Assembly (NCBI GenBank): GCA_964017045.1
Contig: OZ024809.1
Span: forward strand, 23,001,618 to 23,065,617
Source: Omphiscola glabra
Taxonomy: Eukaryota > Mollusca > Gastropoda > Lymnaeidae
Length of the DNA: 64,000 nucleotides
Direction of reading: 5' to 3'
Below, one piece after another: positions 34,201-46,100 of this stretch; the first letter of the stretch is position 1; the number at the start of each line of letters is the position of its first letter. The position numbers and the translations under genes are program-made. The notes below the pieces were generated by a model. It worked only from the letters and a program-made list of their open reading frames with translations, was not told the origin of the DNA and searched no databases.

Positions 34201-37200
34201 AGTGTATGCTGAGTGTTTGTTGTGTGGCATACAAAAGCGTAGTGTGTTCACTGATCGGGAGAGAAGAGACGGGAAGAGATCTGAGAAGAGAACAGAGAGA
34301 GAGAGAGAAAGTCAGCTGTTAGCTTGCGTGATAGTACAAGTGCTATTTGTATCTTCATTGAACGTTGTGAAGTGACAGTTGCTGTCATTGGGTGCTGTTA
34401 ATAAAGAACTGCTATTGTTATCTTCATTGAAGGTTGTGAAGTGAAAGTTGCTGTCATTGGGTGCTGTAAATAAAGAACTGTTATTGTTATCTTCATTGAA
34501 GGTTGTGAAGTGACAGTTGCTGCCATTGGGTGCTGTAAATATAGAACTGTTATTCTTATCTTCCTTGGACGCAGTTGTTTGCTCCTAATTGTGGACCAGG
34601 CGTGACAGGCAAGTTAAGCATACTTTAGTACACAGTTTCATTTTAGGCCCTAGACGACTAAGGCCCTATCAAACTGCCAAGCAGTAAATGCTTCCACTGG
34701 TGAAGTTTGTGACATCGTAAAATTAGTGAAGACCTTACGAAAGAAGGTCGTAAAAGGAGAAATTAATTTAGTTTTTTTTTGTTTTTTTTGTTTTTGTTTT
34801 TTTTTTGACGAGATATGAACGGAAAAATAAAGCTCCAATAAAAATGTTTGACCATAACCACCTGGTATATCCAATATTATTTCTAGCTACTTCTGGCTTT
34901 CAATGTTGCCATGACTGCCAGCCACAGAAACATGATGGACCGGTCTGACTGATGGACCATGGGGCAGTCATTTGACTGTGATGGACCATGGGACAGTCAC
35001 CTGGCTGTGATGGACCATGGGGCAGTCATTTGACTGTGATGGACCATTGTTCAGTCATTTGACTGTGATGGACCATGGTTCAGTCATTTGACTGTGATGG
35101 ACCATGGTTCAGTCATTTGACTGTGATGGACCATGGGGACGTCCACTGACTGATGGACCATGGGGAAGTCTCCTGACTATGATGGACCATGGGACAGTCT
35201 CCGATCTGTGGTGGACCATGGAGCAGTCACCCTACTGATGGTCCATGGGACAGTCACCTGACTGGTGGACCAAGGGCCGTCTCCGCATTGTGGTTTGATC
35301 ATGACCTCCGGGGCTGACTTCGTCCAATTAAAATCAGCTTTTATTTGTACCTACATTCGAATAACGTCTCAAATTAAAGCTCTAACCGTTTCCCATGAAT
35401 TTTCATCATTCGAAGGTGATATCATTTGATGGCATCATACCTACATTATCCGGGCGCATAGACAAAGTGGCTGTCACTCCAGGCACGAGACTCCGCCCAT
35501 CCCTCCGGGTCCCCTCCTCCGTGAAAGTGTTCCCATCGAAGGTGGCCGTGTGAACATCGATGACTGATCCCAGTGACATGACGTACCAGACAATGTCTTC
35601 TCCCACCGTCACAGACAGACCAGGGAGGTTGCCGTACACAAAGCCATTGATACCTGGAAATAGTTCACAAAACGATGTGTCGTTTTCTTCACAGTGGTAT
35701 AGACGTCATCTAATTACAATGTTTAATTAAAACCAACCTCTAAAAACAAAGTCGTTCGTATAAATCCCTATTATGCATTTTTTTCCATTTATGTAATAGC
35801 ACTTGATTTATCATTTATGAGATTGTAGCACTTGATTTTTCATTTATGAGATTGTAGCACTTGATTTATCATTTGTGAGATTGTAGCACTTGATTTATCA
35901 TTTATGAGATTGTAGCAATTGATTTTTGTTAAGGGGATATTTTTATCAAACTTTATATCTAACATATATCTTCCATACCCAAATTCGTCACAAATACAAA
36001 GAACATAGCAACGGCTACACATTTAATCACCACGCCAAATCACGTACCCATTAAACAAATTATTAGCATGCCTCACCCATTGAAAACAGGAAACAGTTAT
36101 TTTTGGGGTGGGGCTACAAATTTGATCGGATGTTTTTGTTATCGGCATCGAGTCTATGTGCCAAGTTTCAGCTTGATAGGTTGACGGGACGTGGGTCAAT
36201 TAATCTTTGGAAGATTATTGCCGCTCTAATTTAGAAAATTCGCGTATATAAGACGCATCTTATACCAAGTTTCACATAATCAGCAACCAGGGTGTGTCTA
36301 ATATATGGGTGTGTCTTATATATGGGTGCGTCTTATAATAAGGTGTGTCTTGTATGCGCGAAAATACAGTAAGTATTTTTTAACACGAACGAACGATACA
36401 GTGTGTGATATTGAAGGGCGATTACTGCGGTCGATATTCACATTTCACGAGTTTCATTCCTAGTTGTAAAAACAATTGGGTAAGTGTTCAGTAATGACCA
36501 CGTGCACCAATCCAGTGCAGGCCACTTCAAATTTAAAATCCTTTCATTTCAATGTTTTGCATGTCAATGAAGCCAACTTTACATATGGCTTTCATTGTAA
36601 CTAGAATCTAGATACCAGGTACTCAACCCATCCACAATTGGTCCAACGGCAGATAAGAATAAACAATAATCGTTATGGTCCTGCCTCAGACATATCTTTA
36701 TCTACAATAAAATGGTAATGAAGCCTTGATTACAAAATACGGGTGATGAAACATAGGACAAATTGTCATTTATGATAAAGGAAAGGAAACCACTGAATAT
36801 AAAGTGCTCAGTGCGGCAGATGGCTAGACCGCGTGCGTCTTGTGTAATTTTTGTTTACACCAATCGTCAAAACCCAAGTCTTATATGTGGGTGCGTGTTA
36901 TACGGGTGCGTCTTATATACGGTTGCGTCTTACGGTATACTCTCTACCTGTCATTAATTCACAGATTTAGGCTTCCTGAGATTACTTTCAATTTCATGAT
37001 GAAGAAAATGTTTAATTGCTATCACGGCATCCAATCAAATGTTGCCTTGCTATCACAGCGTCCAATCAAATGTTGCCTTGCTATCACAGCGTCCAATCAA
37101 ATGTTGCCTTGCTATCACAGCATCCAATCAAATGTTGCCTTGTTATCACAGCGTCCAATCAAATGTTGCCTTGCTATCATAGCGTCCAATCAAATATTGC

Positions 37201-40060
37201 CTTGCTATCACAGCATCCAATCAAATTTTGCCTTGTTATCACATCATCCAATCAAATGTTGCCTTGCTATCACAGCGTCCAATCAAATATTGCCTTGCTA
37301 TCACAGCGTCCAATCAAATGTTGCCTTGCCATCACAGCATCCAATCTAATGTTTCCTTGCCATCACAGCGTCCAATCAAATGTCCACACTTACCGAACTT
37401 CATGTTTGTTGCCATGGCGTCACTTCCTGAAGTTACATTCGGTGGAGTGTACAGCGATTTATCCTCATCAATTATGGACAGCAGCAGGAAAAACTCTCGT
37501 GGCTTGGACTAAGACAGAAAATAGAAACCTTTCAATTGTTGGAATTGTCAAACATTTTTATTCATTCAAAATATCAATGGAATTAATTCTCTAGATGTGA
37601 AGCTATGGCGTAGTGCCGAGTTCAATGGATCGCAAAATAAAATTCCCGATAACTGCGCTAAATAGGATTATTAAAAGTACCGCATGTGCATTTGGTGTGT
37701 AGAATTTTTTGTTGTTTTACGGAATGTAGTCTCAATTTAAATATCTCTTATATATATTACGCTTCTGGTGTGACTATTGGACTGCTTCCTAATGGACTGC
37801 TTCCTAATCAACGACTTTGGTATTGAGAGTATATTACAAATAATTCTAAATGTTTGAAAGAATGTATGCTGAATTATGAGTTCAATAGCGCGCATAATAT
37901 AATTCCCGATAACTACGCTAAATGATATTTTTTTAATGTAACTCCTTAATTCCCATTCCATTGCTTGACGTTCAAAGAACTCTTGAATTCCCAAACCCCT
38001 TGCTTATCGATCAAGGTTACATACCTGATGTTGCATATACCTCTCTACTGTTCATATATCCCTTCCTGCATACCAATCATGAATTCCCAAATCCCTTGCT
38101 TGACGTTCAAAGAACTCCTGAATTCCTAAACCCCGTGCTTGACGTTCAAACAACTCCTGAATTCCCAAACCCCGTGCTTGACGTTCAAAGAACTCCTGAA
38201 TTCCCAAACCCCGTGCTTGACGTTCATAGAACTCCTGAATTCACAACACCTTGCTTGACGTTCAAAGAACTCCTGAATTCCCAAACCCCGTGCTTGACGT
38301 TCAAAGAACTCCTGAATTCCCAAACCCCGTGCTTGACGTTCAAAGAACTCCTGAATTCTCAACCCTTTGCTTGACGTTCAAAGAACTCCTGAATTCACAA
38401 CCCCTTGCTTGACGTCCAAAGAACTCCTGAATTCCCAAACGCCTTGCTTATCATTCAAAATTACATACCTGGTGTTGACTTACCTCTCCACTGTCCAGAT
38501 ATCCCTTCCTGCATACAAGCAACGGTCCAACAAGTCCGGTGATGTGGTCACGTGTAGGGTCATGTGCTGACGTGTACAAAAAGCTTTTACAAGGTAATTT
38601 GGTGTCGTCCAGTACGTTCTCAGGCACATCAAAGGTGTACGTGTACACCTGGTTAGGTTGGACAGATCCCCCAGATACACCTGGTCCGTCTGAACAGACA
38701 AGTTAAAAAAAACGTCTTATACCAGCTTGGACAAAGCAACCGCAGAGCTCGTGTAGAATACGGAAAGAGGGGCATAATCTATAATATATATATATATCTC
38801 ATTAGGAAATGGCGTCAGCGGGCCGTCGAGCTCGTGCTCCTAATGCCCTCCCTGGCGTCCACCCACACCCGCCAGCCGCCGGGTGTCCCCGGCGCCGGGC
38901 CGTGCGGGAAGACGTCAGAGACCTCCCCGGGCGTTGGACGCCCCCACCATCAACTGCTCGATCGAGTTTGCTGATGGAGGCCCCCCCCCCGCCCGGAGAC
39001 GTCTGGTCGACCGAAGACGCTGTGTTTCAAGCGTCCGCAGTCCACTTTCCTAGAGGCCGGGACGGTAAATTAACGTCCTAATATCTCTCCCCACCCGTCC
39101 CGGGGAAGCATCGGACGCCCTCTAAGAGGGATTCTACAGTGGGTTTCCACCTCGCAACTAATTCGCGAAGTAGCTGGGACGAAACGGTTGCCTATGAGCA
39201 GCTTTCTCAGGGCTGCATATTTAGAATCACCGGCCATAGGCTTCCACCACAGCCTATCGCCTCATATCCCTTAACGGCAACTTGTAATCATGATCCCTAC
39301 CCTGTGTTTGCCTTTTCTTCCCCCTGTGAAGCATCACAGGTGGCAGCCCTGTAGGAGCTGTTTATTCCAGCAACTACCATGCATGGCCGTGTCTGCCACG
39401 CGGGACACGCAATGGTGGTAATGTGCCCCGGTTAACGCCGAGGGGGTCGGTGGCCAGCGCTTCCAAATCGGCAAGCCACTACAGACGTGTCAACCGGAAT
39501 CCCGGGGGGGGGGGGGGGGGGCATAATCTATAATAATAATTCTAGATAACGCTTTATATATATTTATATATATACCAATTATCTTGCCATTTAAGTGTCA
39601 TCGTCCTATTCCTCTTTTAAAACTGCCTTGTTAGGATTTCATGACTAACACAATACTTCATATAGCGCTGGTATTATTGGGCTAATAATTCGTATGGAAA
39701 GGCCATTTGTCTTTTCACTTGATATCCATTAGTAGCTTCCTTTAGGGCATGGGGAGGGGGGCATGATCCACGTGATAATTAGTATCATTGATTATGTAAG
39801 TTGATTTCATTTCTTTAAAAAAAAAAATTGCTGACGTGTACACAAAGCTTTTACAAAGTAGTTTGGTGTCGTCCAGTAAGTTCTCAGGCACATCAAAGGT
39901 GTACGTGTACACCGGGTTAGGCTGGACAGATCCCCCAGATACACCTGGTCCGTCTGAACAGACAAGTTTTTAAAAAAAACGTCTTATACCAGCTGGGACA
40001 ACGCAACCGCATAGATCGTGTAGAATACGAAAAGAGGGGCATAATTCTAGATAACGCTCC

Positions 40061-40109
<49 letters not shown>

Positions 40110-43100
40110 CCAATTACAATCGCCCTTTAAGTGTCATCGTCCTATTCCTCTTTTAAAACTGCCTTGTTATATTTCATGAGTAAGACAATACTTCATATAG
40201 CGCTGGTATTATTGGGCAAATAATTCGTATAGAAAGCCTCATTTGTCTTTACACTTGATTTCTCTTAGTAGCTTCAGTTGGGGAGTGGGGAGGGGGAAGG
40301 GGGGGGCATGATCCACGAGGTAAATAGTATCATTGCTTATGTAAGTTGATTTCATTTCTTTAAAAAATATGTCTCAATTGATATCAACCACTGAAAGAAC
40401 GGATACCATCGTGTTAAATATCTTTTTTGGTAAATTTGGAGAGATCGTGTCTCGTATTTTACTATGGCTGATATCTTGGTAGCCGCGACCCGTAAAATTA
40501 AGAATAAAACTTTAAATAATAATGAAAAAATGTCCTAAATGTATTTCTAAACCTAACCTGATCCCTAAATCAGGCAAAAAACATTATTTAACTAAACATT
40601 CCATCGGCGTATGAAAACTAATACATAAATTCTCAGAAATAAACAAAAGGGAAGTGACTCCCAATAAACACGCAAATGAATTCAAGACACGATCTCTCCA
40701 AATCAGCCTCTTTTTTTTTTTTAAAGGCGCCAACATATTTCTAAAGTGTCAAATTAACACCAAGTAAAACACTTGTACAATGTTTTAATGAGCAGAAGAA
40801 GCTTATTAAATAAACTTTCACATGCTCGCATCGATACCTCATTAGGGAAGGTGATTCATTTTTAAAGGAAATCGATATGATCTGGTCGGTTTGGGAGAAG
40901 GGGAACAGTGGGGGGTGGGTTTGAGTGTTGAGACGAACAGTATAAAATTCGAAACACTTAGATCAGCGGTTCTCAACCTGTTGGGGTCGAATTACCCTTT
41001 CCCAGGGGTCTCCTAAGACCATTGGGAAAACACATATACTCGACAGTTATGAAGTATCAACGAAATTAATTTTTGTGGTTGGGGGTCGCCACAACACGAG
41101 AAACTGTATTAAAGGGTCGCGGCATTAGAAAGGTTGAGCACCACTGAAATAGACGCTGGTGAAAAGGGGGAAGAGTGGTGTTTAAAGCAAATTTAATCAC
41201 ACTAGCGATTATATCGATTATAGCAGAGTTTGGAGAGTTTTAACAAGTCATGTTCCCATGGATATTCATAAATGTTTATCGGAATAAGTATTTTTAAGAA
41301 AAATATTTTAATAATGTAAATTCCTAAACTACTATTATACTTTTCTGATTTAAAACAACGTTGATAAATTCTTTTGATAGCAACGTGTTACGATCTCTCT
41401 CGATCGATTAAAGTGTCTAGTTTTTTTTCTTCTGCCACACATGGTGTCTTATTTACAACAAAACGTGATGCACTGTCCTATTATTATTTTTTTCAAAGTA
41501 GAAAAAAAAAGATCAAAGAAACATATTTCAGCTGCTTGATGATCGTTAAACTCAATGACGACTAATGCTCCAATGACCATTAGACTCCTTGTCGGCTAAT
41601 GCTCCAGTCACAATCAGACTCCTTGACTACTGCTCCAGTCACAATCAGACTCATTGACGACTAATGCTCCAGTCACAATCAGACTCCCTGACGACTAATG
41701 CTCCAGTCACAATCAGACTCCCTGACGACAAATGCTCCAGTAACAATCAGACTCCCTGACGACTAATGCTCCAGTCACAATGAGACTCCCTGACGACTAC
41801 TGCTCCAGTCACAATCAGACTCCTTGACGACTAATGCTCCAGTCACAATCAGACTCCCTGACGACTAATGCTCCAGTCACAATCAGACTCCCTGACGACA
41901 AATGCTCCAGTAACAATCAGACTCCCTGACGACTAATGCTCCAGTCACAATGAGACTCCCTGACGACTACTGCTCCAGTCACAATCAGACTCCTTGACGT
42001 CTAATGATCCAGTCACAATCAGACTCCCTGACGACTAATGCCCCAGTCATAATCAGACTCCCTGACGATTAATGTTCCAGTCACAATCAGACTCCCTGAC
42101 GACGACTAATGCTCAATTCACAATCAGAAATAAAAGTCCTTATCCGTCTGCAAGCTCTCAACACTACCGCACAAGAACTTAACACAATGACCACTCGAAA
42201 GACAATCCTCAACACTACAGGTCAACATAAATTAACACACTGACCACTCGAGCAACAACTAAAAATTACACGTCAACATAACTTAACACACTGACCACTC
42301 GAGTGACAACTAAACATTACTGGTCAACATTACTTAACACTGACCACTCGAAGGACAACTCTACACACTACTGGTCAATAGTACTTAAAACACTGGCCTC
42401 GTTAAGGACAACTCAACATTACTGACTATAAATTCAATATCTACGCGAACTTATTGCCACCCCTCCTCCACCCCGATGTTCCCCCACAGAATTTTACAAG
42501 TCAATTGTTTGTTGACCTTTAACAGTACATACAATGGCACAACAACCGCAGGTAAACAAGTCATCCTTAACTCAAGTCCCATACACAACCAGCCCCAAGT
42601 AAGCAACTCATCCATAACTCATCAAGTCCAATCACACAACCAGCCCCAAGTAAACAAGTCATCCATAACTCATCAAGTCCAATCACACAACCGGACCACG
42701 CTCACAAAACCTGTTCGTGACACAACGCAATGTTTTTTCTCAGCTGCCATGCGTCAACTTCCCCATCTACTAAAGTTACTTGACAAAACATGAACTCAAG
42801 TAACGCACATATAAGATTCTCCATTTTTGCTACATTCCTTCCCCCATGATATGTCACTGAACACTTTTTATTTCACGCCCATGAACAATATTAAATATTC
42901 TGATGTCCCAACTACGTTTAAACCGAATATTTTGGACACCATTCATAAATTGAGACTATTTCATTTTTCGTGAAGAAAATATTACGCACCAAACGCAGTT
43001 GCGTTATTTTTAAAAAAAATCATTTAGCGTAGTTATCGGGAATACTTTTGCGCACTTTTGAACTCATTATTGAACCATACTTTCCTTCAAACACATAGAA

Positions 43101-46100
43101 TTATTTATAATATAATCACATTACAAAATACGCTGATTAGGAAGCAGTCCATTAGGAAGCAGTTGATTAGGAATCAGTACACTAGTCACAACAGACGCGT
43201 AATATTTATAAGAGATAGTCAGTGGCGTAGCGAGCTTAACTCGCGCCCGGGGAACAATACCTTCTTAGCGCCCCCAATACCTTTTTAGCGCCCCCCCCTA
43301 TTCGAAAACCATACAATATTATAGTAAAATATATCATTTGGCGCCCCTTTGTGAGTAGCGCCCGGGGCATGATGCCCCCCCTCCCTTGCCCACCCCTCAC
43401 TACGCCACTGGAGATAGTGATCAAATATTTTTTTTTTTATATTCCAGGATTTTTTTTTTAATCTATCTCAAACGAATAAATTAGAATAATTTAGTCTTGA
43501 AACGTGACTTCTATGTATTATTAATTAGGCTCATCCTAAATGTCCTGCTATTGTAGAATTTCAAGATTGTTGGCTTCACATAAGGCGACGTATGAACAAC
43601 AGATCTGAACCAGATATCACAACTACACGAACATGTCTCGATGACGGGTGAAAACACACCCTTGTTAAATCGAAAGTAAAAAAAACGCTTCACCGTACCC
43701 GTGGCTTCCTGTGTGACGTCATAAGACAGCCCGTGGGGCAAGAAGGACACTGGGAAAGTAATCGTGTTCTTGAGAGTCACAACCAGCCTGTCACCGAGCT
43801 CCGCCTTAAGAACTGGTCCCAGGATGCCCAGGTGCTCATCCTGACGTGTTTGTGGAACTCGGGCACGGAATGCCTGGCTCTTGTACTGGACGAACCTTGC
43901 TTTCTTGTAGGTCATGCAGGCACCGTTAGTGTGGTACGCAGATGGTATACTTTTTTTTTGAGGGTGGGGGGGTGGGGGGGGGAGGATGGCGCAATGGTTT
44001 TTATTGAGTCCAAGAAAATAAGTGTAGACAATACAACTGATTTCAACATTAAAAAATAAAAAAAATTAATTGTTCATGTTTTGGACGGACATTTATAAAG
44101 ATGACAAAGAGAAAGTTTGAATAGGGTAACTTGTTAATTTAAAGGCAAGCAATGGTGATTATAAGGGTAAGTTGTTGAAATGTAAACTGTCAACAAATTA
44201 CCTTTGTTCATGAATTCTGTGCCAGGCCAGAAAGCCAGTCATATAACCTTTATCCACCGCCTGTGTAACTTGACCCTTCAAGTTCTTGTTGTTGGGGTCG
44301 GTTGTAGTATCGCCTGCCTGTGAGCTGTATAAAATGTTTATATTAGTGTAGTTTTTTGCTCTCTTAAAAATAACAACAGAGCTACTATAAATTTACAGAA
44401 ATCCGTAAGAGATCTCAACTTTGGGTGGCCCGATTTCTTCCCAAGGCTTATAGAGCAAAAACAAGCTTGAATACTATGTCTAGTAGGGCTATCCACTACT
44501 AATTGATGCGCACCGAATACTGTGTTTTCCTTGCGCGCGGTGTGTCTTGTGGGTTAGTTTAGTTAATGAACTCTCTTCCCGCCTTTGCTCTTGTGGCGTA
44601 TGGTGACGTATTGTTATTGCAACTGTGACGCAGTGTATGTAGTCTGTCTTTTGAATAGTGCTTTTTGTTTGGCTGTTGGTGCGAGAACACTGTGGATATA
44701 TGCTTTACTAGTTTCTTCACTTTTAGAGAGCTTCATTATGTGATTCAATGTACGGCCTGAATTAAACTTTGGAAATGCGCGAAATGAAGTATGAATTAAA
44801 ATATTTGTCCGTAGGTTTTAATTTTATAAAATTGTTAACCAGGCAAAGAAGGCAGTCATAGCTGCAATCATCAGGGTCAAGAATAGGCATTAGTACAAGC
44901 GTTGTATGAATAGATGACCTGCATTCAAGTGACAACCACTAACGAAGCTAGGGTTACTACATGAACTTTTATCAGTGGCGTAGCAAAAGGGGGGGAAGAG
45001 TAGGGAAACTGTCACCGGGTCCCAGAATACTGGGTTGCAAAATGGGCTTTGATGGTATGTTACCGATGACGATAATAGGTTGAGAGGGGGGGTGTTTTGC
45101 GTAAAATAACTTTTCCCCGAGCTCCAAAAACTTTAGCTACGCCTCTTATTTTTATTATGGATAGATGACATGGATTCATATCATACCTGGTTCCAGTCAA
45201 AGGTGTTCCTGTTTTAAGGTCAAGGCCGCTTGGTGCATAGTTCCAGTTATTTTCCTCAGCGGCTAGATAGTATCTACGAGCGTTTTTAGAATCTTTTCTC
45301 TTCGGCCTGTACTTATAGCATTCTCTCACCTGATACAAGGCTGACGTGCCCTCTGTGGACGATGCAAATCTAATACAATATTGAACCAAGGCACACAAAC
45401 AAAACAACAACAACAACATCAACAAAAATTAACTAAAATGAAAGTTTTTCGTATAAATTCACGATAAATCATTTATTAAAAAGTGGTTATATAAATGGGT
45501 GAAATTGTGCTGCTCCCATGGTAAAACAATTCCAAAAGGTGTCATGGCGACAACCACGTTCCCACCACTGGCACCAGCTAGAACTCGTCATCACTATGCA
45601 CATGGAGCTAGCCAGTGTACTTCACACCCGCAGCTACCACAGTGCCGACTGTGACACGGACCATTCTCTCGTAGTCAGCAAGATACGACTAATGCCCCAA
45701 AAAAATCGCATAATGCTAAAAATAAGTGTCGTCCACGATTTAACACCCACTGCTCAAACAATACAGAAAAAACGCAGCAATTTTCAAAAGTGTTGCAGGA
45801 TACACTTGCAAAATGTTCACCCGATGGCACTATTGACTCTAAGTGGACTCATTTACGAGGTGCTGTGTGCGATTCAGCCATGTCCGCCTACGGCAAAATG
45901 GAGCATAAAAATAATGACTGGTACGAGGCGCATTGGAATGTGATGGAACCCGTAACCGAAAAGACTATACTTGACTATAGGGATGCACCTTGTGCTCGTA
46001 CACTACAGGCTCTCCGAAATGCAAAGAAAATATCCCAAATATGTGCCAACACTTACTGGCAGGACCTTTGCAACTGTATCTAATCGGCTTTCGACAACGT

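Larger units (their letters stand above)
38565..40370. repeat. tandem segmental duplication containing the start of exon 10
   Basis: Unit 1 is 38565-39828 and unit 2 is 39829 to about 40370. Both carry the exon 10 5' half, the same intron flank and a shared block ending near GTTGATTTCATTTC. Unit 1 is longer because of a 730-bp insertion (38787-39516), so the duplication is older than the insertion, or unit 2 lost it. Confidence 0.8.

Noticed and set aside
38809..39081. Proline/arginine-rich 90-codon ORF
   Set aside because: Falls inside the GC-rich inserted element; a composition-driven frame that is not preserved in the other two copies.
45369..45370. Upstream acceptor for MCO-1 exon 7 (ATTAG)
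   Set aside because: It would break the reading phase with exon 6; the ACAG/AGGG acceptor at 45352 keeps phase and matches the paralogue.
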